Of a DNA stretch of 64,000 bases, positions 48,083-55,380 are shown piece by piece (within the stretch, counting starts at the first letter, position 1; every line of letters begins with the position of its first letter). A model generated the notes under the pieces. It was not told where the DNA came from, ran no database searches, and was given only the letters and a program-made list of their open reading frames with translations. A program made the position numbers and the translations under genes. The DNA comes from Pseudomonas veronii. GTDB lineage: Bacteria; Pseudomonadota; Gammaproteobacteria; Pseudomonadales; Pseudomonadaceae. The stretch is taken from NCBI RefSeq assembly GCF_001439695.1, contig NZ_JYLL01000003.1, positions 248,001-312,000 on the forward strand. Direction: 5' to 3'.

Positions 48083-49198
48083 CTACTCCTGGCTCGCCGG
48101 CGTGCCGGCCGAAGCTTTGGCTTCTTCGGCAGGCAAGTGACGACGTTCAAGGTATGCCTGCACGGCGGCCAGGCTGGCGGCCAGGTCCGGAGTCACGACC
48201 GAGACGGCCTTGGGCTCAAGCTCGGCGATACGCGCGAGCATCGCTTTGCTCTGCGGGTTGTCCTGGTTGAAGTTGTCCTGCAACACGCTGCGCGCTTCAC
48301 CCAGCGAACGGCTGTACACCGCCGCCTCGCCATTGAGCGCAGCCCATTGCGCCTGCTCGAGGGCCAGGCTCAGGGCCAGGCGAACCTGGTTCAGGCCTTG
48401 GCCGGCGAGCAGTGGGCGAATGTTGTCATCGGGGTTGAAGTCGATGCGGAAGTAACGCGAGAGCTGCTCCCACCATTGGCTCAAGCGGTTTTCCGTATCG
48501 GTGGTCGGACGCCCATGGGATGTCGGCTCCTGAAGCTGGTACTCCGGCGCAATCGCCGCCAGTTGCACGACTTGATCGCGCAAGGCCGCCAATTGCAGGT
48601 AGAGCCCGGTACGGTCCGGTTGTTCGGTACTGCGCAACGCGGCAAGGCTCTTGGCCAATTGCTCGCGCGCGGCGTAGGAACCCGGATCGCTCTGCTCGCG
48701 AAGAATCTCGTCGGCGCCCTGGACCAGCGACTGCGCGCTGTTGATGTCCTGCAGGGCAGACAAGCGCAGGCTCGCCAGACGAATCAAGTGTTCGGCTTCC
48801 GCCAGGCGCCAGTCCTTGCGGCTGGCCCCGAGCACGGTTTCCAGGCGTTGGCCCAAACGCTGCTGGTCGCCCTGCAACTGGGCCAGCAAGCGGCGGCGCT
48901 CCTCCAGCTCGTCCGCGCCCGGCAGTTGCGCCAGGCGTGCAGCCAACTGTTGCTGGCTTTGCTTGAGGGTCTGGGACTGGTCGTCGAGGCTCTTTACCTG
49001 GCTCAGCTGTTGCTGGTTGCTGGCTTGCAGGGTGCGGACCTGCCAGATCCCCCACCCGCCGGCGGCAACGCCCGCAGCACCCAGCAGCAAGGCGACGATT
49101 GCCAGGCCATTGCCACGGCGCGGCGCGGTGACCGGTGTCTGGCCCGGCGCATCGAGCGCGGGCTGAGCTTCATCTTTAGGCAAGGCTGTTTCGCTCAC
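48083..49198 (-). CDS. hemX: HemX, membrane-anchored coiled-coil protein
   Basis: 371 aa. Pro/Ala-rich cytoplasmic N-terminus, one helix (NGLAIVALLLGAAGVAAGGWGIW, about 30-52), a long Gln-rich coiled coil (about 55-130) and a helical periplasmic domain with HLIRLASLRLSALQDINSAQ. Often annotated as uroporphyrinogen-III C-methyltransferase, but no SAM-binding methyltransferase motifs are seen. 18 bp after hemD. Confidence 0.92.
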   Translation of the reverse strand: MSETALPKDEAQPALDAPGQTPVTAPRRGNGLAIVALLLGAAGVAAGGWGIWQVRTLQASNQQQLSQVKSLDDQSQTLKQSQQQLAARLAQLPGADELEERRRLLAQLQGDQQRLGQRLETVLGASRKDWRLAEAEHLIRLASLRLSALQDINSAQSLVQGADEILREQSDPGSYAAREQLAKSLAALRSTEQPDRTGLYLQLAALRDQVVQLAAIAPEYQLQEPTSHGRPTTDTENRLSQWWEQLSRYFRIDFNPDDNIRPLLAGQGLNQVRLALSLALEQAQWAALNGEAAVYSRSLGEARSVLQDNFNQDNPQSKAMLARIAELEPKAVSVVTPDLAASLAAVQAYLERRHLPAEEAKASAGTPASQE

Positions 49199-49216
49199 GT
49201 ATCCATCCTTTGCGTA

Positions 49217-49975
49217 TCAGAGAGTGGGAACGGAATGGCTCCGTAACGCCACTAACAAAGCCGCGGCACTCGCGCCGCGACAATCCACAACTTTTTCTGC
49301 GCCAGCCGCCCGCGCCATCTCATAGACTCGCGGGCTGGGCACGAACAACGGCAGCCGGGCCACCTGTGGCCAATCCGAACCGGCCAGGGCCTGCAGGTGC
49401 AAAAAACCCTGCCCACTGCTGACCACCAGGCCGTTCAAGCGTTCCAACTGGATGCGCTGCATCAGTACACCCGGGTCGTAGGCCGGAAGGAAACGGCGAT
49501 ACAACTCCAGATAGTCGACACTAGCACCTTGCTCGCGCAAACGCTCCGCCAGCAGCTCTCGCCCGCCCTCGCCGCGCAGGATCAGCACCCGCGCATCGGT
49601 GCGCGCAATGGCCTCGCGCAAGGCGGGCAAGGCCAGCAAGGCCTCGCTGTCGTCGCCGCTGGGCGGATAATGAACGTCCAGGCCCTGATCGGCCAGTACC
49701 TGGGCGGTGGCGGCACCCACGCTGAACCACGGCAACCGCGGCCAGTGTCGCTCCAGGCGTTGCACGCCAAGGCGCGCCGCCGGTTTGCTGACCACAATTA
49801 CCGCGCAATAGCGGCCCAGGTCAGCCCAGACCGCCTGCTGCTCAGGCGTGACCGGCAAGGCTTCGATCTCCAGCAACGGCAGGCTGCTGCTGAAAATCCC
49901 GACATCCGACAACGACGCCGCCAACAGCGCAGACTCCTCGGCAGGCCGCGTCAGCAGCACACGCCAATCGGTCAC
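49217..49975 (-). CDS. hemD: Uroporphyrinogen-III synthase
   Basis: 252 aa. Cyclises hydroxymethylbilane with D-ring inversion. Two Rossmann-like lobes: [17 protein letters not shown] at the start, [39 protein letters not shown] and the C-terminal [11 protein letters not shown]. The family is poorly conserved; identity is fixed by a 4-bp overlap with hemC. Confidence 0.94.
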   Translation of the reverse strand: MTDWRVLLTRPAEESALLAASLSDVGIFSSSLPLLEIEALPVTPEQQAVWADLGRYCAVIVVSKPAARLGVQRLERHWPRLPWFSVGAATAQVLADQGLDVHYPPSGDDSEALLALPALREAIARTDARVLILRGEGGRELLAERLREQGASVDYLELYRRFLPAYDPGVLMQRIQLERLNGLVVSSGQGFLHLQALAGSDWPQVARLPLFVPSPRVYEMARAAGAEKVVDCRGASAAALLVALRSHSVPTL

Positions 49976-50913
49976 TGCGGGCCGGCCTCGCCGTAGACTT
50001 TTTGCAGGATGGCACCGGCGCCCTGGTCCAGCAGCTCTTCGGCGACCTGGATCCCCAGCGCCGTCGCATCACGCTGCGGCCCGCGCACTTGCGCGGTGAT
50101 CAAGTTGCCGCCTTCCGGGTCGCCCACCAGGCCACGCAACCACAGGTTTTCGCCTTCGAGCACCGCATAGCAGGCGATCGGCACCTGGCAGCCACCATTG
50201 AGGTGTTTGTTCAGGGCACGTTCGGCGGTGACACGGACGTCGGTGTCGTGGTGGTCGAGCGGTTTGAGCAAGGCGTGGATTTCACTGTCGGCGGTGCGAC
50301 ATTCGATGCCCACTGCGCCCTGCCCGCCGGCAGGCAAGCTGTCTTCGACGCTGATGACCGAGGTGATGCGGTCTTCGAAGCCGAGCCGGATCAAACCGGC
50401 CGCCGCGAGGATGATCGCGTCATATTCACCGGCATCGAGCTTGGCCAGACGCGTGTTGACGTTGCCGCGCAGGAAGCGGATCTGCAGATCCGGGCGACGC
50501 GTCAGCAACTGGGCCTGACGACGCAGGCTGGAAGTGCCGACGATGCTGCCCAACGGCAGCTCATCCAAGGACGCGTAGGTATTGGACACAAAGGCATCGC
50601 GCGGGTCTTCGCGCTCGCAGATGCAAAACAGGCCCAGGCCTTCGGGGAAGTCCATGGGCACGTCTTTCATCGAATGCACGGCGATGTCGGCTTCGTTTTC
50701 CAGCAGCGCGGTTTCCAGTTCCTTGACGAACAAACCCTTGCCGCCGATCTTCGACAGCGGCGAGTCGAGCAGCTTGTCGCCGCGACTGACCATGGGCACC
50801 AGGGATACCTGGAGCCCAGGGTGGGCCTGCTCGAGACGTGCTTTGACGTATTCGGCCTGCCACAAGGCCAGGGCGCTTTTACGGGTGGCGATGCGGATTT
50901 CGCGAGAGGACAT
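49972..50913 (-). CDS. hemC: Porphobilinogen deaminase (hydroxymethylbilane synthase)
   Basis: 313 aa. Polymerises four porphobilinogens. Starts [53 protein letters not shown] (substrate-binding arginines), and the cofactor-attachment Cys in [11 protein letters not shown]. Follows algR after 138 bp that hold an Anr-like box and a good -10, so it can be transcribed on its own. Confidence 0.97.
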   Translation of the reverse strand: MSSREIRIATRKSALALWQAEYVKARLEQAHPGLQVSLVPMVSRGDKLLDSPLSKIGGKGLFVKELETALLENEADIAVHSMKDVPMDFPEGLGLFCICEREDPRDAFVSNTYASLDELPLGSIVGTSSLRRQAQLLTRRPDLQIRFLRGNVNTRLAKLDAGEYDAIILAAAGLIRLGFEDRITSVISVEDSLPAGGQGAVGIECRTADSEIHALLKPLDHHDTDVRVTAERALNKHLNGGCQVPIACYAVLEGENLWLRGLVGDPEGGNLITAQVRGPQRDATALGIQVAEELLDQGAGAILQKVYGEAGPQ

Positions 50914-50943
50914 GGATCAATCCGTACTGAATAGATACGGCAG

Positions 50944-50983
50944 ATAATAACAGCTCAGGCAAATTCGCTTTGATTTGAATCAG
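50944..50983 (-). promoter_or_regulatory. Candidate Anr-activated promoter of hemC
   Basis: On the minus strand CTGAT-TCAA-ATCAA (50983-50970) matches the Anr/FNR consensus at 9 of 10, and TATTAT (50949-50944) matches the -10 at 5 of 6. The box centre would be about 40 bp before the predicted start, the class II activator position, and about 63 bp before the hemC start codon. Confidence 0.5.
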
Positions 50984-51051
50984 CAAGTGCGGGGCCTCCC
51001 TGGCCACAGCGCACCGGGATCACGACGATAGAGCGCGCTGCAGCCCTTGGA

Positions 51052-51798
51052 CTAAAGCTGCTGCATCATCTTGCGCACGCCGGCGACATGGCGGCGGCTG
51101 ACGATCAAAGCATCGCCGTTAAGCCCTTTCAGGAACAACTGAAAGTGCCCCAGGGGCGTGCGTTGCAGGCGCTCGATGCGCTCGCGGGCCACCAGCGCGT
51201 TGCGGTGGATACGCACGAAACGGTCGCCGAATTCATCCTCAAGGGCCTTGAGCGGCTCATCGAGCAGCACTTCGCCAGACTCGTGACGCAGGGTCACGTA
51301 CTTGTGATCGGCGATGAAGTAGATCACCTGGCTCAGCGGGATCAGTTCGATACCCTTACGGGTGCGCGCGCTGATATGGCTGCGCGGCCCGTTACCGCTC
51401 TGGGCGGCGGGCTGGGTCAGGGCGGCGAGCTGGACGCGATTGGGGCGCTCGGCTTTTTTCAACGCCTTGAGCAACACCTCGGCAGTCACCGGCTTGGCCA
51501 GGAAGCTGACACCGCTGGCTTCCAGGGTTTCGGCAGGGAATTCTTCCTCGGCGGCACACAACACCACGGCCGGCGGCGATTCGCGCTCGCTCAGGCGGGC
51601 GGCGACTTGCAGGCCATCCAGGCCCGGCATGCGGATGTCGAGCAGCACCACATCCGGCTTGAGGCTGTCGATCAACGTCAACGCCTCCTCACCCGTGCTG
51701 GCGCTCGGTTCAAGGACTGTATAACCCTCGAGTTCGCTGAGCAGACGGCTCAGTCGCTCGCGGGCTTGGGGTTCGTCATCAACGATCAGGACATTCAT
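51052..51798 (-). CDS. algR: LytTR-family response regulator AlgR
   Basis: 248 aa from ATG 51798 (MNVLIVDDEP), exactly the P. aeruginosa length. Receiver domain: Asp7, Asp8, phospho-acceptor Asp54 (LLDIRMPG) and Lys102 are kept, but the usual switch Thr82 is Ala (VVLCAAEEEF; P. aeruginosa AlgR, as I recall, reads FCTAHDEF). LytTR DNA-binding domain from about 145 (RKGIELIPLSQVIYFIADHKYVTL; FVRIHRNALVARERIERL). Controls alginate, type IV pili and virulence genes in P. aeruginosa. The partner kinase gene fimS/algZ is not adjacent. Confidence 0.96.
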   Translation of the reverse strand: MNVLIVDDEPQARERLSRLLSELEGYTVLEPSASTGEEALTLIDSLKPDVVLLDIRMPGLDGLQVAARLSERESPPAVVLCAAEEEFPAETLEASGVSFLAKPVTAEVLLKALKKAERPNRVQLAALTQPAAQSGNGPRSHISARTRKGIELIPLSQVIYFIADHKYVTLRHESGEVLLDEPLKALEDEFGDRFVRIHRNALVARERIERLQRTPLGHFQLFLKGLNGDALIVSRRHVAGVRKMMQQL

Positions 51799-52300
51799 AT
51801 TGCGCTGGATTCCTGCGTGAGTCTCGCACAAGGATAGCGTAGACAGGTGCGGTGACTTGCGTCACAGCGATCCACGCTAAGACTAGCGCGAGCGGCAAAA
51901 AGTGCCCTGAGAGTGGCACTCATATTTATCCGGACCTGTTCAATAGCGCCCAAAACCTGCCGCCCTTGGGCATCGTCGTAGGGTTTGCTGATACACAATC
52001 CGAATACCCCCCTTGTTTAATGGTAGTCAGGGTTATGACCGCATCACCTGACTTTGGTGCATTCACACACTACTCAGTCCAACTGTAGACGCTCGCCGAG
52101 ACGACATTGCTCATTCGTCAAATATCGTTTCAATAAGCACCTCTGCCCAGTCTCTTCCCGGACGCGGTCGGCGGCAAGGCACTTAGCCATGCTTGGCACA
52201 AATAAAATGCCGACCACCCGCAGCACCGCCTCCACGGGCAACCCTGTTATTATCGTCGGCACACCTCCACGCCTCTTTTAAGCAGATCACGAGCGAATCC
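51799..52300. other. Divergent intergenic region algR / argH, no fimS/algZ
   Basis: 502 bp without a convincing gene; frames up to about 78 codons lack ribosome sites and family features. It must hold the algR and argH promoters. A CRP/Vfr-like dyad lies at 51851-51866. No remnant of the FimS/AlgZ kinase was recognised in any frame. Confidence 0.65.
51851..51866. promoter_or_regulatory. Candidate CRP/Vfr site upstream of algR
   Basis: GGTGA-CTTGCG-TCACA matches the CRP/Vfr core TGTGA-N6-TCACA at 9 of 10. It is centred 60 bp before the algR start codon. A weak -10 (TATCCT, minus, 51836-51831) would put the site near -35. Confidence 0.5.
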
Positions 52301-53695
52301 ATGAGCACCGACAAGACCAACCAGTCCTGGGGCGGCCGCTTCAGTGAACCCGTCGACGCCTTCGTCGCCCGCTTCACCGCCTCCGTCACCTTCGACCAGC
52401 GCCTGTACCGCCACGACATCATGGGCTCGATCGCCCACGCCACGATGCTGGCCAAGGTCGGCGTGCTGACCGACGCCGAGCGCGACAGCATCATCGACGG
52501 CCTGACCACCATCCGCGGTGAGATCGAAGCCGGCACGTTCGACTGGCGCGTCGACCTGGAAGACGTGCACATGAACATCGAAGCCCGCCTCACCGATCGC
52601 ATCGGCGTGACCGGCAAGAAACTGCACACCGGGCGCAGCCGTAACGACCAGGTGGCCACCGATATCCGCCTGTGGCTGCGTGACGAAATCGACCTGATCC
52701 TGGCCGAAATCACCCGCCTGCAAAAAGGTTTGCTGGAACAGGCCGAGCGTGAGTCGGACACCATCATGCCCGGCTTCACCCACCTGCAGACCGCACAGCC
52801 GGTAACCTTCGGCCACCACCTGCTGGCCTGGTTCGAAATGCTCAGCCGCGACTACGAGCGCCTGGTGGACTGCCGCAAGCGCGCCAACCGCATGCCGTTG
52901 GGCAGCGCCGCGCTGGCGGGCACCACCTACCCGATCGACCGCGAGTACACCGCACAACTGCTGGGTTTTGACGCCGTGGGCGGCAACTCCCTGGACGGCG
53001 TGTCGGACCGCGACTTCGCCATCGAATTCTGCGCCGCCGCCAGTATCGCGATGATGCACCTGTCGCGCTTCTCCGAAGAACTGGTGCTATGGACCAGCGC
53101 GCAATTCCAGTTCATCGACCTGCCCGACCGCTTCTGCACCGGCAGCTCGATCATGCCGCAAAAGAAAAACCCCGACGTGCCGGAGCTGGTACGTGGCAAG
53201 AGCGGCCGCGTATTCGGCGCGCTGATGGGCCTGCTGACCCTGATGAAAGGCCAACCCCTGGCCTACAACAAGGACAACCAGGAAGACAAGGAACCGCTGT
53301 TCGACGCCGCCGACACCCTGCGCGATTCGCTGCGTGCCTTTGCCGACATGATCCCGGCGATCAAGCCCAAGCACGCGATCATGCGTGAAGCGGCGCTACG
53401 TGGGTTCTCCACCGCGACCGACCTGGCGGACTACCTTGTGCGCCGTGGCCTGCCGTTCCGCGACTGCCACGAAATCGTCGGCCATGCCGTGAAGTACGGC
53501 GTGGAAAGCGGCAAGGACCTGGCGGAAATGAGCCTGGAAGAACTGCGCCAGTTCAGCGACCAGATCGAGCAGGACGTGTTTGCCGTGCTGACCCTGGAAG
53601 GTTCGGTGAATGCGCGCAACCACGTGGGCGGTACCGCGCCGGCCCAGGTCAAGGCCGCCGTCGTGCGCGGTCAGGTCCTGCTCGCCAGCCGCTAG
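52301..53695 (+). CDS. argH: Argininosuccinate lyase
   Basis: 464 aa from ATG 52301 ([21 protein letters not shown]). Last step of arginine synthesis: argininosuccinate to arginine plus fumarate. Fumarase/aspartase superfamily signature [16 protein letters not shown] with the catalytic Ser, plus [17 protein letters not shown] and [17 protein letters not shown] (catalytic His). Divergent from algR, the same relation as in P. aeruginosa apart from the missing kinase. Confidence 0.98.
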   Translation: MSTDKTNQSWGGRFSEPVDAFVARFTASVTFDQRLYRHDIMGSIAHATMLAKVGVLTDAERDSIIDGLTTIRGEIEAGTFDWRVDLEDVHMNIEARLTDRIGVTGKKLHTGRSRNDQVATDIRLWLRDEIDLILAEITRLQKGLLEQAERESDTIMPGFTHLQTAQPVTFGHHLLAWFEMLSRDYERLVDCRKRANRMPLGSAALAGTTYPIDREYTAQLLGFDAVGGNSLDGVSDRDFAIEFCAAASIAMMHLSRFSEELVLWTSAQFQFIDLPDRFCTGSSIMPQKKNPDVPELVRGKSGRVFGALMGLLTLMKGQPLAYNKDNQEDKEPLFDAADTLRDSLRAFADMIPAIKPKHAIMREAALRGFSTATDLADYLVRRGLPFRDCHEIVGHAVKYGVESGKDLAEMSLEELRQFSDQIEQDVFAVLTLEGSVNARNHVGGTAPAQVKAAVVRGQVLLASR

Positions 53696-53701
53696 GTCGA
53701 A

Positions 53702-53732
53702 AATGTGGGAGGGGGCTTGCTCCCTCCCACAT
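53702..53732. repeat. REP hairpin after argH
   Basis: AATGTGGGAGGGGG and CTCCCTCCCACATT form a compact hairpin containing the 16-mer GTGGGAGGGGGCTTGC, a typical P. fluorescens REP core. It lies between the stops of argH and the convergent GST gene and can serve both as transcript end. Confidence 0.88.
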
Positions 53733-53735
53733 TGA

Positions 53736-54395
53736 TCACTTCTTCGCCGCCACCATCGCCATGAACGCCGGCATCGCCGCTTCCCTGTCCGCCGCCACCT
53801 TCAGGGCGTTAGGCATGGCGTGCAAACGCTCCAGCAATGCCTTGGCCGTCGGCAATTCAGCCAACAGGTCCAGGCCGAACAGCTTCTCGGCCACGCCGCA
53901 GGCGAGGTTCAGGCTGTACATGAAATACAGATCGGCAATCGTAAAGCTCTCCCCCGCAACGTAAGGCGCGAACTTGCCGTGCCGACCTAACGTCCCCACC
54001 CCCAGCAGCAACTCGACCCGGGCTTTGTCCTTGATCGCCTCCGGCACCGGCATGCCGAAATACGCTTCGGCGAAACACGCGCGGGCGGGCAGCTCGATGT
54101 ACAGCTCGATTTCCCTGCACAATGTCAGCACCTGAGCGCGCTGAAACGGTTCGGCCGGCAACAGCGAGGGGCCCTCCTGGGTTTGCTCGATGTATTCGAG
54201 GATCACGCTGGTTTCGTTGATAAAGCCCTGTTTGACACCCAGCACCGGCACCTTGCCCCGCGGGCTGATCGCCAGGGCGGCGGGTGTTTGTCCGGCAAAA
54301 AAAGGCACCTCTTCGAATGCCAGGCCTTTCTCCAAGAGCGCCAGCTTGACCATGTTGTAGTAATTGCTGACCGAAAATCCGTAGAGCTTGAGCAT
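53736..54395 (-). CDS. Glutathione S-transferase family protein
   Basis: 219 aa from ATG 54395 with GGAGG upstream. N-terminal thioredoxin-fold domain: MLKLYGFSVSNYYNMVKLALLEKGLAFEEV, cis-Pro in GKVPVLGVKQGFINETSVILEYIEQ; C-terminal helical domain with FTIADLYFMYSLNLA (N-capping box). The catalytic residue is probably Ser or Tyr in SVSNYYN. Substrate unknown. Confidence 0.92.
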   Translation of the reverse strand: MLKLYGFSVSNYYNMVKLALLEKGLAFEEVPFFAGQTPAALAISPRGKVPVLGVKQGFINETSVILEYIEQTQEGPSLLPAEPFQRAQVLTLCREIELYIELPARACFAEAYFGMPVPEAIKDKARVELLLGVGTLGRHGKFAPYVAGESFTIADLYFMYSLNLACGVAEKLFGLDLLAELPTAKALLERLHAMPNALKVAADREAAMPAFMAMVAAKK

Positions 54396-54520
54396 CGCAA
54401 AGCCTCCAGGCCATGTGCGGGGTTGGCTGCATGAGTTATAGATCCGCCCGACCAACCTGGCTAGCAGCATCACCTGCCTGAATGGGGGTAGACTGGCGCC
54501 CTTTTCTTGAGGAGCCTGCC

Positions 54521-54805
54521 ATGAGCGAGCCGACCGATATCGACAACGACGAAGAAGCGTTCACCGAAAGCACGCTGACCCAGGCCATCGAAAACCAGAT
54601 CGAAAGCGACAATCCGCCCGCCGCCAAGGCCACGTTCAACAAGCTGACGCTGGTGGGTTACGAGCGCGAAGAGATTTTGAACATGATGGCCCATGTGCTG
54701 GCGGTGGAAATCGACAAGATGCTCGACGAAGACCGCGCCTTCGATACCCAATGGTATGAATCCGCCTTGCGCGCACTGCCCGAGCTGCCGCCTGAAAACG
54801 CCTGA
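54521..54805 (+). CDS. Conserved hypothetical acidic protein
   Basis: 94 aa from ATG 54521, with GAGGAG 8 bp upstream. Very acidic N-terminus (SEPTDIDNDEEAFTESTLTQAIENQ), then helices (TFNKLTLVGYEREEILNMMAHVLAVEIDKMLDEDR). No signal peptide or membrane segment; no family recognised. The ribosome site and codon use of its neighbours support a real gene. Confidence 0.75.
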   Translation: MSEPTDIDNDEEAFTESTLTQAIENQIESDNPPAAKATFNKLTLVGYEREEILNMMAHVLAVEIDKMLDEDRAFDTQWYESALRALPELPPENA

Positions 54806-54957
54806 AGCGAGCGCCCGTGTGGCCGGGAAGCCTGCTTCCTCGCCACAACACTGCGCCATATCAACAGCCGCGAGTTTCCCACTGGACAGCCCGCCAAAGT
54901 ACGTTCACCTTAGGGCCTGCTAGCCTCTAACAAATTCTTAGAAAGTCTGGAGTCCCT

Positions 54958-55212
54958 ATGTCGTATACCCCTGAGTTGGTTGCCGAACTGGAAATCCTTG
55001 CACTCTTCAACCTGGACAGCTCCCAGGAAGGTCTGAAAGTCCATCAGACTGCCGCACCGACTGCTATCGCCGCCGCCAAACGCCTGTTCGAGAAAAAACT
55101 GATCGACCAACCGGACGGCGGTTACCTGACCAGCCTTGGCCGGGACGCTGCAGAACAAGCCCAAACCCTGCTGACCATCCTGACCACCGCCGCAACCAAA
55201 GAAGCTGCCTGA
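54958..55212 (+). CDS. TIGR02647 family DNA-binding-like protein
   Basis: 84 aa from ATG 54958 with TCTGGAG upstream. Pattern YTPELVAELEILALFNLDSSQEGLKVH, then AAKRLFEKKLIDQPDGGYLTSLGRDAAEQAQTLL, which looks like a winged-helix fold (marker: GYLTxxG turn). Function unknown; the fold is inference. A GC-rich hairpin (55230-55251) follows. Confidence 0.82.
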   Translation: MSYTPELVAELEILALFNLDSSQEGLKVHQTAAPTAIAAAKRLFEKKLIDQPDGGYLTSLGRDAAEQAQTLLTILTTAATKEAA

Positions 55213-55380
55213 TTCCGGATACTGCCCATGGAGTCCGCCGCGGCGGATTCCGAGGGCATTGCCGCGAACCGGATAAAATTCTGACGCCAAAAACCGTTTC
55301 CCCTCTAAACCTCCTACGCTTCTGAATGTAAACTCCTACACGGCCGCCCATGTCGGGCCTTGCGCGCCGCCGAGTTCGAC

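Noticed and set aside
52112..52125. AlgR-type site (CATTCGTC) in the algR-argH gap
   Set aside because: Only partial match to the CCGTTCGTC consensus; such matches are expected by chance.
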